Notes: a model not told the origin generated them from the letters alone. DNA of 64,000 nt from Blastochloris sulfoviridis (GCF_008630065.1 NZ_VWPL01000005.1:1-64000); one strand, 5' to 3'. Shown: positions 8,857-17,831, counted from the stretch's first letter. Numbers and translations are program-made.

Positions 8857-10121
8857 GCGGCCCTCACACCGCAGCCGCCGCGCCCAACTCCGCCGGCCGC
8901 GCCACCGTCCAGGCGGTTGCCGCCTCCTCTTACGCCGTCGCGATGATCGCGATGTTCTTCGTCTACACCATCCTGCCGGCCACCCTGCGCCAGGCGGGCC
9001 ATCCGCCGGAGGTGGTCGGGCTTGTCTTCCTCGCCTACCTGCCGTTCGCGCTCAGAGTGGCGTGGGCGCCGCTGGTGGAGCGGTGGGCGGCCGGGCGCAT
9101 CGCGCGCCACCGCACGATGTTGCGCCTGTTCCTCATCCTGGCGGTGTTGGCTCTGCTGGGGCTGCTGGCGATCGATCCCGCCGGCTCGGTGTGGCCGATG
9201 CTGGGCCTCAGCACGCTGGTGGTGACGCTGCTGGTCACCGCCATCACGGCGAGTGACGCCTACCTCGTCGCCACACTGGGCGCCGCCGACCGCCAGCGCT
9301 CGGCGGTTCACCAGGGCATCGCCGCCGCGGCCGGCGGCACCGTGCTCGGCGTCGTCATCCTCGTGCTCGGCGACCGCGGCTGGACGACGCTTGTGATCGC
9401 GGTGGCGGCACTGTCGCTGCTGGTGGCGCTGCCGGCGCTGGTGCTGCCCGATCGCGCCGCCATGCGCGCCGCCGACAAAGCCGCGCCACAGCGCGGCGGT
9501 CTGTGGGCGTTCCTCGTCAGCCGGCTGGTGCAGCGGCGGCTCGCCATCTCGGTGTTCGTGCATGGCAGCTTCGGCTTGGCCTCCGGCGCGCTGCCGATCC
9601 TGCAGGTCGATGCCGGGCTCAGTGTCGGCGAAATCGGCCTGCTGTCGGCGCTCGGCGCCAATATCGTCGGCCTCGCCGCCTCGAGTGTGGTCGGCGCGGG
9701 CATGGCGCGCTTCGGCGCGTGGCGCACCCTCGCCGCGCTGTGTCTCGCCTCGGTCGCCGGCTTCGGCGTTCCAGCCGCGGCGGGCTCGGCCATTCTCGCC
9801 TGGGAGGCGGTCATCGCCCTCACCTTTCTGGTGATGGGCACCTCCTACGCCTTCTTCGTCGTCTATCGCGCCCTCACCCTCGCCGTGTGCCACGGCGAGC
9901 GCGCCGCCACCCAGGCCGCCGCCCTCACCGGCATCGACGCGCTGATCTCCATCGTTGCTGCAGCTGCGGCCGGTGCGGTGATCGCCGCAATCGGCCTCAA
10001 CGGCCTGTTCGCCGCGGTCACCGGCCTTGTCGCGATCGGCGCGGTCGTGGCGCTGATCGTCGCGGCTGGACCCGAGGTCCGCGCCCTTCTTCACCACCCT
10101 TCTCTGGAACAACCGCAATAA
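8853..10121 (+). CDS. MFS-type membrane protein, YbtX-like
   Basis: This 422-residue protein is built of about twelve hydrophobic segments and resembles the major facilitator branch that includes YbtX and AmpG-like permeases. It starts inside the end of the previous gene (ATGA overlap at 8853-8856). In the yersiniabactin cluster the equivalent gene sits in the same place, between the ABC pair and the receptor, where it aids metal uptake in a poorly understood way. No substrate-binding residues can be assigned. Family membership is reasonably clear; the metallophore role rests on position. Confidence 0.8.
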   Translation: MSGPHTAAAAPNSAGRATVQAVAASSYAVAMIAMFFVYTILPATLRQAGHPPEVVGLVFLAYLPFALRVAWAPLVERWAAGRIARHRTMLRLFLILAVLALLGLLAIDPAGSVWPMLGLSTLVVTLLVTAITASDAYLVATLGAADRQRSAVHQGIAAAAGGTVLGVVILVLGDRGWTTLVIAVAALSLLVALPALVLPDRAAMRAADKAAPQRGGLWAFLVSRLVQRRLAISVFVHGSFGLASGALPILQVDAGLSVGEIGLLSALGANIVGLAASSVVGAGMARFGAWRTLAALCLASVAGFGVPAAAGSAILAWEAVIALTFLVMGTSYAFFVVYRALTLAVCHGERAATQAAALTGIDALISIVAAAAAGAVIAAIGLNGLFAAVTGLVAIGAVVALIVAAGPEVRALLHHPSLEQPQ

Positions 10122-12331
10122 TGGGGGCCCCTTTGCGCCGATCCACGATACTGCTGGCTTCGTCTCTGCTCTGCTCCACCGCCCTGACGCCGGCCTATGC
10201 CGAGCCGGAGAACCAGAGCGAGAACAACACCGAGACCGAGACGATCGAGGAAATCACCGTCACCGCCCGCAAGCGGACCGAGAAGCTGCGCGACATCCCG
10301 TTCTCGGTCGAAACGATCAGCCGCACCGAGCTCGAACAGAAGCGCATCATCGACGGCACCACGGCGCTGCGCGACATCGCCGGCGCGGTGAAGCCCACCT
10401 TCGGCGACCGCTCCAACGACTTCATCATCATGCGCGGCGTCGGCGCCGTGACCTTTCCCTTGAGCCCCGACGACAGTTCGGTGCTGACCTTCATCGACGG
10501 CGCGCCGACCTCGCTCGCCGCCTCGAACTCGGCCTATTTCGACCTGCAGCGGGTCGAGGTGCTGAAGGGACCGCAGTCGACGCTGTTCGGCCGCAACACC
10601 TCGGGCGGTGCCATCAACCTCATTCCGGTGCTGCCGAGCCAAACGCCCGAAGCCTATGTCGGGGTCGAATACGGCTCCGACAATCACCGCCAGGTCGAGG
10701 GCGCGTTGGCCGGCGCCATCGTGCCGGAGAAGGTCGCCGGCCGCATCGCCTTCCGCGCCCGCGGCATCGACGGCTTCATCCCCAACACCGAAGGCTCCGA
10801 TCTGGGCGATGAAACGTCCTATGTCGGGCGTGGCTCGCTGCTGTTCACCCCCAACGAGCGTACCCGCTGGCTGGTCAGCGCCAGCGGCGAGAAGACCGAT
10901 CTGTCTCCAATTTATTACATGCAGCTCGGCGACGGCATGGAAAAGATCGCCGGCTATTCGGTCGCCGATGAGAACATGGAGTTCGTCAATCTGAACTCGA
11001 AGTTCGAATACGCCTTCGACGCCTTCACCTTCACCGCCCAGACCTCCTACCACAAGGCCGAGGTCAACTCCCGCTACAACGCGCTCGACGTGCATCTCGC
11101 CAGCGCGATGTCGGGCCTGCCAACCTCGATGTTCGCCGATCCGGCGACCAACCACATTTACTGGACCCGCGACGAGTCGCGCGCCACCCAGGAATTCCGC
11201 CTCACCTCCAATCCCGGCTCCGCCATCTCCTGGATCGCCGGCGTGGTCGGCTATCAGGACACTGCGAATCTCGTTCAGGACAACAAGCTGTGGCTTTACG
11301 CCCCGCTCATGGCCGGCACCCAGGACTACACCCAGACCACCACTGGTGCCGCGGTGTTCGGCGAGATCACGCTTCCGCTGTGGGACAAGCTGAAATGGAC
11401 CGTCGGCGGGCGCCTGACCCACGAAAGCAAGGACTTCGACAACCTCTACACGTCCGACGGTACCCCGGGGACAGTCCCCTCATTTGCCGAGCAAGGCACC
11501 ATGTCCTACGGCTTCTGGACCGGCCGCACCTCGCTTGCCTATGAGTGGTCGCCGAACCTGTCGAGCTGGGTCAGCGTGGCGCGCGGCTACAAGGGTGGCG
11601 GCTACGGCATGTCCAACCACTTCGCGGCCTTCGGCATCCCCCGCGATCCGTACGATCCGACGTCGATGATCGCCTATGAGATCGGCAGCCGCGGCTCGTT
11701 CCTCGACAACCGGCTGAACCTGTCCGGTGCCCTGTTCTACAACGACGTCTCGCAGGAGCAGATCACTGCCTTCAACACCACGACGCTTGAGGTGCTGGCA
11801 CTCAATGTCGATGTCCAGAGCTGGGGCGGCGAGCTCGAGGGCAGCTATCGCATCGCCGAGGGGTGGGACGTCGGCTTCGGCGCCGCCTACACCCAGGGCG
11901 AGTTGCTCAATGTGTTGCCGGTTCTTGCCACTCTGGTGAACGGGCTCGTGGACGGCAACAAGATCCCCAACGTCCCGGAGTGGACCCTCAAGGCCTCGCT
12001 CGCCCACCGTACCCATGTCGAGAAACTCGGTCTCGGCAGCCAGCTCGGCGATGCACAGGCGTATTGGCGGCTGGATTACAGCTTCGTCGATGCGCGTTTC
12101 GCCGACGCCGGCAACATGTTCCTGCTCGATTCCTCGCACTATCTGGGAGCGCGGGCCGGCCTGGAGTGGGAGAAGCGGGAGTTCTATCTCTTCGGCAGCA
12201 ATCTGCTGAATGAGGAAACCATTTCATACGGGAATGTTTATGCCCCGTCCGCCAAGACGGGCGAAATGCTCTCCGGCGTGAGCTACGCCCGCGGCCGCAC
12301 CTTCGGCCTCGGCGCCAAGGTGCGGCTGTGA
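10121..12331 (+). CDS. TonB-dependent outer-membrane receptor for a metallophore
   Basis: A 736-residue outer-membrane receptor. The first 26 or so residues are a signal peptide ending AYA, then an acidic linker and a TonB box (EEITVTARKR). A plug domain follows (IPFSVETISRTEL, then VEVLKGPQSTLFGRNTSGG) and then a long beta-barrel that ends GLGAKVRL, the C-terminal TonB-receptor strand with a hydrophobic last residue. The start codon overlaps the previous stop by one base (TAATG). The barrel resembles receptors generally labelled pesticin/yersiniabactin or ferric-siderophore type. The ligand is not knowable from sequence; a ferric siderophore made by other organisms is the likeliest. Confidence 0.92.
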   Translation: MGAPLRRSTILLASSLLCSTALTPAYAEPENQSENNTETETIEEITVTARKRTEKLRDIPFSVETISRTELEQKRIIDGTTALRDIAGAVKPTFGDRSNDFIIMRGVGAVTFPLSPDDSSVLTFIDGAPTSLAASNSAYFDLQRVEVLKGPQSTLFGRNTSGGAINLIPVLPSQTPEAYVGVEYGSDNHRQVEGALAGAIVPEKVAGRIAFRARGIDGFIPNTEGSDLGDETSYVGRGSLLFTPNERTRWLVSASGEKTDLSPIYYMQLGDGMEKIAGYSVADENMEFVNLNSKFEYAFDAFTFTAQTSYHKAEVNSRYNALDVHLASAMSGLPTSMFADPATNHIYWTRDESRATQEFRLTSNPGSAISWIAGVVGYQDTANLVQDNKLWLYAPLMAGTQDYTQTTTGAAVFGEITLPLWDKLKWTVGGRLTHESKDFDNLYTSDGTPGTVPSFAEQGTMSYGFWTGRTSLAYEWSPNLSSWVSVARGYKGGGYGMSNHFAAFGIPRDPYDPTSMIAYEIGSRGSFLDNRLNLSGALFYNDVSQEQITAFNTTTLEVLALNVDVQSWGGELEGSYRIAEGWDVGFGAAYTQGELLNVLPVLATLVNGLVDGNKIPNVPEWTLKASLAHRTHVEKLGLGSQLGDAQAYWRLDYSFVDARFADAGNMFLLDSSHYLGARAGLEWEKREFYLFGSNLLNEETISYGNVYAPSAKTGEMLSGVSYARGRTFGLGAKVRL

Positions 12332-12358
12332 CCGCTTTCCTGATTGCGGAGGCGTGAC

Positions 12359-12994
12359 ATGCACACGGTGGACATGACGCCGCTCGGGCTGTTCCTGTCG
12401 GCCGGCTGGGTCGGCCGCAGCGTGATCCTGGCGCTGACCGCGGCGTCGATCTGGTGCTGGGTGGCGATGATCGAGGTCTGGCTCGGCCATCGCGGCCTCA
12501 ACCGCGCGCTCAAGGCGGCCTCGTGCGGCGAGGCGCCCGCGCTCCTCGCCGGCGTCGAGCGGGCCGGCGAGGAGGCCGCCCGCCTTCACATCGCCGCCGA
12601 GTCCGTCGCCGAACGGCGCGCCCGCATCGCCGAGGCGATGGGGCGCGAAGCGGACCTCGTGATGATGCGGCTCGAACGCGGTCTGCCCGCTCTGGCGATG
12701 ATCGCCACCGCCGCACCGTTCATCGGCCTGTTCGGCACGGTGTGGGGCATCATGTCGAGCTTCATGGGCATCGCCGCGTCGCAGGACACCTCCCTCGCGG
12801 TCGTGGCGCCCGGCATCGCCGAGGCGCTGGCGGCAACCGCCATCGGCCTCGTCGCCGCCATTCCGGCCTCGCTCGGCTACAACCGCCTCTCCGCCGTGCT
12901 CGGCCACGCCGGGCAGCGGCTGCGCCATCACGTCGAGAGCCGCGCGGTTGCGCTCGGCATCGGCCCTGCTTCCCCCACGCATGGAGATGGATGA
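12359..12994 (+). CDS. exbB: ExbB-type proton-channel subunit (MotA/TolQ/ExbB family)
   Basis: A 211-residue inner-membrane protein with three hydrophobic segments: one near residues 15-40, and a pair in the C-terminal half containing APFIGLFGTVWGIMSSF and ATAIGLVAAIPASLGYNRL, the hallmark MotA/TolQ/ExbB stretch. With ExbD it uses the proton gradient to energise TonB. The ATG at 12359 is chosen because GCGGAGG lies just upstream. It is 27 bases after the receptor gene and overlaps the end of the next gene's start region, so the energising complex is encoded in the same operon as the receptor it serves. Confidence 0.92.
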   Translation: MHTVDMTPLGLFLSAGWVGRSVILALTAASIWCWVAMIEVWLGHRGLNRALKAASCGEAPALLAGVERAGEEAARLHIAAESVAERRARIAEAMGREADLVMMRLERGLPALAMIATAAPFIGLFGTVWGIMSSFMGIAASQDTSLAVVAPGIAEALAATAIGLVAAIPASLGYNRLSAVLGHAGQRLRHHVESRAVALGIGPASPTHGDG

Positions 12995-13530
12995 TGAGCC
13001 CTGGCGGATTGGGATCCTCGCGTCCCGGCAGCTACCGCCCGTCGGCGGAGATCAACGTCACGCCGCTGGTCGACGTCATGCTGGTGCTGCTGGTGGTGTT
13101 CATGATCACCGCGCCGCTGCTGGCCGCCGGCCTGAAGCTCGATCTGCCGCGCGCCTCGACGGCCAAGCCGCTCGATCCCAAGGATCCGATCGTCGTCTCG
13201 GTCGATCGCGACGGCCACATCGCCGTCGATCAGACCCCGGTCGTCCGCGAGGAACTGGCGGCGACGGTGCTGGCAAGGATCGCGGACAATGACCACGCGG
13301 TACGGGTGCGCGGCGACCGCGACCTCGCCTATGGCGAGATGGTCGGCATCGTCGATCTGCTCGCTGGCGCCGGTGTTCGCCGTCTCGCGCTGGTCACCGA
13401 GCCGAAGACGGCGCGCGAGGCTACCGGGGGGCCTGACGCCCGCGCCAGTGCCACGCCGGAGGCCGGCAAGGCCGAGAGCGGCAATCTGGCCACCGCGACG
13501 GTTCCGCCAGCGGGCACCGCCGCGCAATGA
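12994..13530 (+). CDS. exbD: ExbD-type energy transducer
   Basis: A 178-residue protein with a short cytoplasmic start, one membrane segment carrying the proton-conducting aspartate (INVTPLVDVMLVLLVVFMI), and a periplasmic domain. The tail beyond residue 135 is a low-complexity Ala/Pro/Thr extension not needed for the fold. Two adjacent ATG codons occur at 12991 and 12994; the second is better spaced from GGAG. It overlaps the stop of exbB at its start and the start of tonB at its end (ATGA), so ExbB, ExbD and TonB are translationally coupled. Confidence 0.92.
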   Translation: MSPGGLGSSRPGSYRPSAEINVTPLVDVMLVLLVVFMITAPLLAAGLKLDLPRASTAKPLDPKDPIVVSVDRDGHIAVDQTPVVREELAATVLARIADNDHAVRVRGDRDLAYGEMVGIVDLLAGAGVRRLALVTEPKTAREATGGPDARASATPEAGKAESGNLATATVPPAGTAAQ

Positions 13531-14273
13531 CCCTTGCGGCAATCTCCCGGCGTACCGCCTTGGCGCCACCGCCCGCGGACCGCCCATCGGGTCGCGGACG
13601 GCGGGCCGGCCTCATCGTGCTGGTCACGGCGGTGCATGCCTCGGCGCTGATCGTGCTGCCCAGTCCCGATCCGGCGCAAGCGCCGCCCACGGAGGTCGAG
13701 ATCACCGTTGTCAGCGAGCTGCCCGCGCCGGAGCCGGTGGACGCCGCGCCAGAGCCACCGCCACCGCGTCCCGAACCCGTTGCGGAACCGGAGCCTGACC
13801 CTGTGCCCGAGCCGGAACCTATCATCGAGCCGCCGCCGGAGCCGATCGTCACGCCTGAGCCGGAGCCGATCGTTGCCGAGCCCCCCAAACCAAGCCCCGC
13901 GCCCCCGCGGCCGAAGCCGAAAGCCGAGCCTCCAGCTCGCCGCAAAGAGCCGGCCCGCCTTAGCGCGCCCTCGCAAGCGAAGGCGGCTGCGCCCGCCGCC
14001 GCAACGCGGTCCGGCCGCGATCCCGGCTATGCCGCGCGGGTGCGGGCCATTCTCCAGGCCCGGGTCGATGGCCTTGGCCTGGAAGAAGTGGCCGGCGTCG
14101 TTGTGGTGGCCTTCTCGATCGGCCCGAACGGCAGGCTGGTGTCGCACCGGCTGGCACGCGCGTCGGGAAACTTCACCATCGACCGCGCCATTCGCGCCGT
14201 GCTCGCCAGCATCTCCTTTCCGCCGCCGCCCGGCGGCAGCTTCGCCGGCAACGTCTCCATCCGCATACGTTAG
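13527..14273 (+). CDS. tonB: TonB energy-transducing protein
   Basis: A 248-residue TonB. It has an N-terminal membrane anchor (GLIVLVTAVHASALIVL), a long periplasm-spanning linker of Pro-Glu and Pro-Lys repeats (about residues 55-145), and a C-terminal domain with the usual YAARVRAILQARV and FSIGPNGRLV elements and the final FPPPPGG strand. It starts inside the exbD stop (ATGA). Locus-encoded TonB-ExbBD sets usually serve the adjacent receptor, whose TonB box is visible in its mature N-terminus. Confidence 0.93.
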   Translation: MTLAAISRRTALAPPPADRPSGRGRRAGLIVLVTAVHASALIVLPSPDPAQAPPTEVEITVVSELPAPEPVDAAPEPPPPRPEPVAEPEPDPVPEPEPIIEPPPEPIVTPEPEPIVAEPPKPSPAPPRPKPKAEPPARRKEPARLSAPSQAKAAAPAAATRSGRDPGYAARVRAILQARVDGLGLEEVAGVVVVAFSIGPNGRLVSHRLARASGNFTIDRAIRAVLASISFPPPPGGSFAGNVSIRIR

Positions 14274-14285
14274 GAACCTCTGTCC

Positions 14286-14945
14286 ATGCAGCCGCGCACC
14301 CTCATCGGCACCGTCGTCCCCCTCGCCCTGCTCACCTCCTATGTTCTGTTCGCCGACACCGGCGATTGGGGCACGCGGGCGTTCGTCGCCGGCAGCCTGA
14401 CGATGTGGGTCTTGCGCAATCTCTACGCCCACACCCGCAACGGCCCGCTCGTCGAGACCCGCATCGACATCACCGAAAAGCTCGTGCTGCTCGCCGCCGC
14501 CATGGGTGTCATGGTGCTGCCCTGGGTGACGATCTTCTGGCCCTGGCCGCCGCAATGGGTTGCGCCCGCCAGCCCCGCCGCGGTCATCGCCGGCGCGGTC
14601 ATTTACCTGATCGCCGATCTCTTGTTCTGGCGCTCGCACGCCGATCTCGGCCGCCAGTGGTCGCCGACCCTCGAAATCAAGCAGGACCACACGCTGATCA
14701 CCCGCGGCGTCTATCGCTGGATCCGCCACCCGATGTACGCCGCGATGTGGCTGATGGCGATCGCCCAGGCGCTGCTCGTGCCGCACTGGGCCGGCGCGCT
14801 CTCCGGCCTCGTCGGCTTCGGCGCGGTCTATGTCACGCGCATCAACCGCGAGGAGGCGATGATGCGCGACCTGTTCGGACGGGCGTGGGACGAGTACGTC
14901 CGCCGAACCGGCCGCCTCATGCCGCGTTGGCGCAGCCCGGCGTGA
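14286..14945 (+). CDS. Isoprenylcysteine carboxyl methyltransferase-like membrane protein
   Basis: A 219-residue integral membrane protein with four to five hydrophobic segments and, near residue 140, RGVYRWIRHPMYAAMW. This is the RHPxY motif of the ICMT/phospholipid N-methyltransferase-like family, with a C-terminal EExMMRDLFGRAWDEY motif that completes the SAM pocket. Such bacterial proteins methylate unknown membrane substrates. It lies 13 bases after tonB, with AGGAACC as ribosome binding site, so it is probably the last gene of the iron-uptake operon. Why a methyltransferase would belong there is unclear. Confidence 0.82.
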   Translation: MQPRTLIGTVVPLALLTSYVLFADTGDWGTRAFVAGSLTMWVLRNLYAHTRNGPLVETRIDITEKLVLLAAAMGVMVLPWVTIFWPWPPQWVAPASPAAVIAGAVIYLIADLLFWRSHADLGRQWSPTLEIKQDHTLITRGVYRWIRHPMYAAMWLMAIAQALLVPHWAGALSGLVGFGAVYVTRINREEAMMRDLFGRAWDEYVRRTGRLMPRWRSPA

Positions 14946-15218
14946 TACGAAACTCCGGCTTGATCGGCCGTTTTCGCATGTCACCGCAGATCGCCCCCCT
15001 CGCCACATGGAATTCCGGCATCCGTCTCCGTTTCAGAACGAGAGCGTCACCGCCCCGGACGCCGCGATGACCGTGCCCACCGCAGCCAGGACGTTGCCGT
15101 TCACGAGGCGCACGGTCGCCTGATGCTCCTGATGGGCCACGACATGCGGCTGATGCCGCCGACATACGTGAAGCCGTTCGGCGCGCCCCGACGGCGCGTG
15201 TTGCCCGTGGAGAAAGGA
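14946..15218. other. Gap between convergent genes, no intact gene
   Basis: No complete gene is visible. On the minus strand the stretch read from about 15118 to 15033 encodes VRLVNGNVLAAVGTVIAAS and then an ending in TLSF, with a terminal phenylalanine like an outer-membrane or repeat-protein C-terminus. It has no start or upstream domain and is at best a remnant. Confidence 0.35.
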
Positions 15219-15262
15219 TATACGGTTTTCGTTATCCCGAAGGGATCGACCGCACGCCGTAT
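15219..15262. repeat. Family A short derivative at the 3' end of the MATE gene
   Basis: ATACGGTTTTCG at 15219-15230 faces CGCACGCCGTAT at 15251-15262, and the CGTTATCCCGAAGGGATCG core of the family lies between. Only about 44 bases remain, the size of a simple hairpin. Its right edge touches the stop codon of the MATE gene (15262-15264), so it probably acts as the terminator of that gene. Confidence 0.65.
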
Positions 15263-16674
15263 CACTCCGCTGCGCCATGCGCCGCTCCGGCCGGCACGGG
15301 GCTCCCGGCCATTCGCAGCCGCAACCGCAACGCCATCAGCAGGCCGGTGAAGATCAGCCCGGCCGACAATCCGTACCACCAGCCGATCGGCCCCAATGGC
15401 GCGACGATCCAGTCCGTGAAGCACAGGGCGTAGCCCAGAGGCAGGCTGAAGAGCCAGTGCACGCCAAGCTGGATCAAGAACGGGCTGCCCGGGTCTCCAA
15501 GGCCGCGCAGGAAAAACCCCAAGGCGATGGCCACCACGTCCACGGTCAGGATCAGGGCCACCACCCAGAGCAGATCGAGCGCCAGGGCGGTAACCGCGGG
15601 ATCCTGGGTATAGAGCCCCGCCACCTCCGCGTCGAAGGCCGCCAGGCCAGCCGCCATGGCCAGCGACGAAACCACCGCAAGGCCCATCGTCCAGGCCATG
15701 AGCGGGCGCAGGCTCGCCCGGTCGCTGCCGCCCGCGGATCGGGAGATCAGAATCGTCGCCGCCATGCTGAGGCCGGTCGGGATCATCAGCATCACCATGA
15801 GGATGTTGAAGGCGATCTGGTGGGCACCGATCGCCACGGCCCCAATGGTGGCAATGAACACGCTCACCACCCCCATCACCAGATAATCCGACAGGAAATT
15901 CAGCGCGATCGGCAGACCAAACAGGCAGAAGCGGACGATCCGCGCCAAGGATAACTCGGCGATGCGCGGAGGGCGCTGCCAAAGATACCGGACGGCACCA
16001 TGCGTGCGGGTGACGCCCATCAACGCCAGCGCCATTCCCCACGACACCGCCGCAGTTGCCGCGCCGAAGCCGGCGCTTCCCAGCGCCGGCAGGCCGGCAT
16101 GCCCGTGGACGAAAGCGTCGTTGAGCCAAATCTTGGCGAGGACGCCCACGACGATAACCACGGTGACCATGGCCGGGGCCCGATGGGCCTCCAGGGTGAA
16201 CCGAACCGCCAGGAACAGTCCCATTCCCGGCAAGGCCAGCGCCACCCACTGCAGATAGGCCGTCGCCTCCGGGATCAGTTCGGGCGCCACCCCGACGGCG
16301 CGGAACAACGGACCGCAGCCGGCAGAGAGCGCCAGCCCCAGCAAGGCGCCTCCCAGAACGCCCACCACAACGCCCCGCAGGACGATGCCCGCGACACCCG
16401 CTGGATCCCCCTCTCCCAGACGGGCGCCGATGGCCGGCGTCATGCCGTACAGCAGGCCGAGCAGAAAAATCATCATCGGCGTCCAGACGGCGGCACCGAC
16501 TGCGATGGCTCCCAGGGTCAGAACGCCGAGATTGCCTGCCATCACGACGTCCACAACGCCGTTCGCCATTTGCGCGAACTGGGAGACAATGATTGGACCG
16601 GACAACACAAGCAGTGTCGGCAGCAGCCGCGAACGCGATGCCGGCCCGGCGCGGGATACGGAACCTTCGGTCAT
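15262..16674 (-). CDS. MATE-family multidrug/metabolite exporter
   Basis: A 470-residue inner-membrane protein with twelve hydrophobic segments arranged as two homologous bundles. The N-terminal half has GPIIVSQFAQMANGVVDVVM, the C-terminal half GLPIALNFLSDYLVMGVVSV; both are typical of NorM/DinF-type MATE exporters. It would expel cationic or organic compounds with Na+ or H+ antiport; the substrate is unknown. The start at 16674 follows AAGGACT. It converges with the iron-uptake operon, and its last codons run into a family A hairpin. It stands alone, with no regulator beside it. Confidence 0.9.
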   Translation of the reverse strand: MTEGSVSRAGPASRSRLLPTLLVLSGPIIVSQFAQMANGVVDVVMAGNLGVLTLGAIAVGAAVWTPMMIFLLGLLYGMTPAIGARLGEGDPAGVAGIVLRGVVVGVLGGALLGLALSAGCGPLFRAVGVAPELIPEATAYLQWVALALPGMGLFLAVRFTLEAHRAPAMVTVVIVVGVLAKIWLNDAFVHGHAGLPALGSAGFGAATAAVSWGMALALMGVTRTHGAVRYLWQRPPRIAELSLARIVRFCLFGLPIALNFLSDYLVMGVVSVFIATIGAVAIGAHQIAFNILMVMLMIPTGLSMAATILISRSAGGSDRASLRPLMAWTMGLAVVSSLAMAAGLAAFDAEVAGLYTQDPAVTALALDLLWVVALILTVDVVAIALGFFLRGLGDPGSPFLIQLGVHWLFSLPLGYALCFTDWIVAPLGPIGWWYGLSAGLIFTGLLMALRLRLRMAGSPVPAGAAHGAAE

Positions 16675-17365
16675 GATGAGTCCTTCTGCGGGGCCTGTCG
16701 GTCCTCTGGGCCGGATCCTGTTGCGGAATTGGCCGGAACTTCGCAGGGCACCGGCTCGCCTTTCCGCTCCCGAACGCAGCGGAGTTCACGGCCGGTGCAG
16801 GTCCTGCGGAGGGATCCTTCGTCCCGGCCGCGACACCATGCGCCGATCAAGCGTTCACGGTTCCGACCGAGCCGAGCAACTGCTCCAACTTGTTGAGTTG
16901 CCGAATTCTTTGACGCAAGGGTGCCATCCATTCTTGCGGAGAATGCTCTCGATCTTCCGCCGGGTGGCCTTTCGAGAACGGGGAATGTGAGCAGAGACTT
17001 CAAACCAGCTTAGTATAGCAATAAAATAGAACGCCGAAACATTAAATTGCCGCACGTGACAGATTGCAATTATACAAATTAAATATTCTCATAAGCGACA
17101 AGAAGAAGAACCCCGCCTGCGCGAGCACCTCGTGCTGCGCGTCGGCGCGAAGGTCGCCGATCATCTCGACGCCGTTCCGGGACACCTCGGGGCGCGGCGT
17201 CGCGGCGGTACTCGCATCGTCCGCCACGTTCGCGCCTTTCTTGTTCTTGCCAGGCTCCGGCAACCGGAAATACACCGACTGCACCTTGCCCTCGCGGCCA
17301 AGACTCGCGACCAAGATACATCGCGGCGCGGTCGCCCCTGCCGTGCCTACCGTAGACGCGCTCGG
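16675..17365. other. Degraded intergenic region with AT-rich island
   Basis: No intact gene is recognisable. GC content falls around 17000-17095. On the minus strand, 17330 down to 17074 reads GKVQSVYFRLPEPGKNKKG and then EVSRNGVEMIGDLRADAQHE before running into the AT-rich part. This composition looks protein-like but has no start and no family I can name. A 66-codon minus-strand frame at 16855-17055 is likewise unrecognised. The region looks like a graveyard of broken genes next to the Hsp70 fragment. Confidence 0.45.
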
Positions 17366-17510
17366 CCTTCCGCGGCAGCGCTGGTCTATGAGGCTGGCCA
17401 GCAGCAGGGCAAGCGGGTGCTGGTCTATGATCTCGGCGGCCGCACATTCGCCGTCTCGGTCGTGCGCATCGAGGAGGGCGTGGTCGAGGTGATCGCCACC
17501 GCCCATGACC
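17366..17510 (+). pseudogene. Hsp70 (DnaK-like) ATPase fragment
   Basis: About 48 codons read PSAAALVYEAGQQQGKR, then VLVYDLGGRTFAVSVVRIEE and GVVEVIATAHDHR. This matches the Hsp70 phosphate-2 segment, whose canonical form is PTAAAL...LVYDLGGGTFDVS...VVEVLATAGD. The third glycine of GGGT is replaced by Arg and the Asp of FDVS by Ala, so the ATP-binding loop is damaged. Neither an N-terminal ATPase half nor a substrate-binding domain is present. It is a remnant of a small accessory Hsp70 gene. Confidence 0.75.
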
Positions 17511-17729
17511 ACCGATGTGTTGGAGCCGTGCCCGATTTGCGGCGCGCGCCTGAATGGCAGCGACAATCGCCGGCGTTGCCGGGCGGAGCTCGAAGCCGTC
17601 CGCCGCATCGCCGAGCAGAGCGCAGCGCTGGCTGGAGCCGGACTGGAACGCCTCGTCGCCGGCGATCATGCCGCGGCCGACCGCCTACTGCGCCGTACCG
17701 GCACATTGCGGTGGCGCAGTTCGACCTAA
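17505..17729 (+). pseudogene. Truncated zinc-ribbon companion of an Hsp70-type locus
   Basis: A 74-codon frame starts at ATG 17505, immediately after the Hsp70 fragment. It begins MTTDVLEPCPICGARL, a half zinc ribbon, continues RRRCRAELEAVRRIAEQ and then an Ala-Leu-rich helical stretch. The arrangement CPxCG...CRAEL plus alpha-helical repeats is found in small proteins encoded with accessory Hsp70/J-domain pairs. Here it stops exactly where a family B palindrome begins, so it was probably cut by that repeat. Identification is by pattern and position only. Confidence 0.5.
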
Positions 17730-17831
17730 AGCAGTCTCCGCAAAAGTGGGGACCGGTATTGCGAAAGAGAATGCGACTACTCAAAGGCTTAGAGCGCTCG
17801 TCCGGTTCAATCAGATCGGCGGACGCTCGAG
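17728..17831. repeat. Family B palindrome plus family C unit
   Basis: The unit AAGCAGTCTCCGCAAAAGTG runs from 17729, continues as GGGACCGGTATTGCGAAAGAG and AATGCGAC, and is followed by CAAAGGCTTAGAGCG. A second module, CCGGTTCAATCAGATCGGCG (about 17800-17822), lies between GCGCTCGT and ACGCTCGAG ends. The first module recurs at 17883-17935 and 33089-33210; the second recurs at 18068-18104. Repeats of this wording are widespread between genes in Hyphomicrobiales. Confidence 0.75.

Noticed and set aside
16855-17055. 66-codon minus-strand frame as a small gene
   Set aside because: It crosses an AT-rich boundary, has no ribosome binding site and no recognisable motif.
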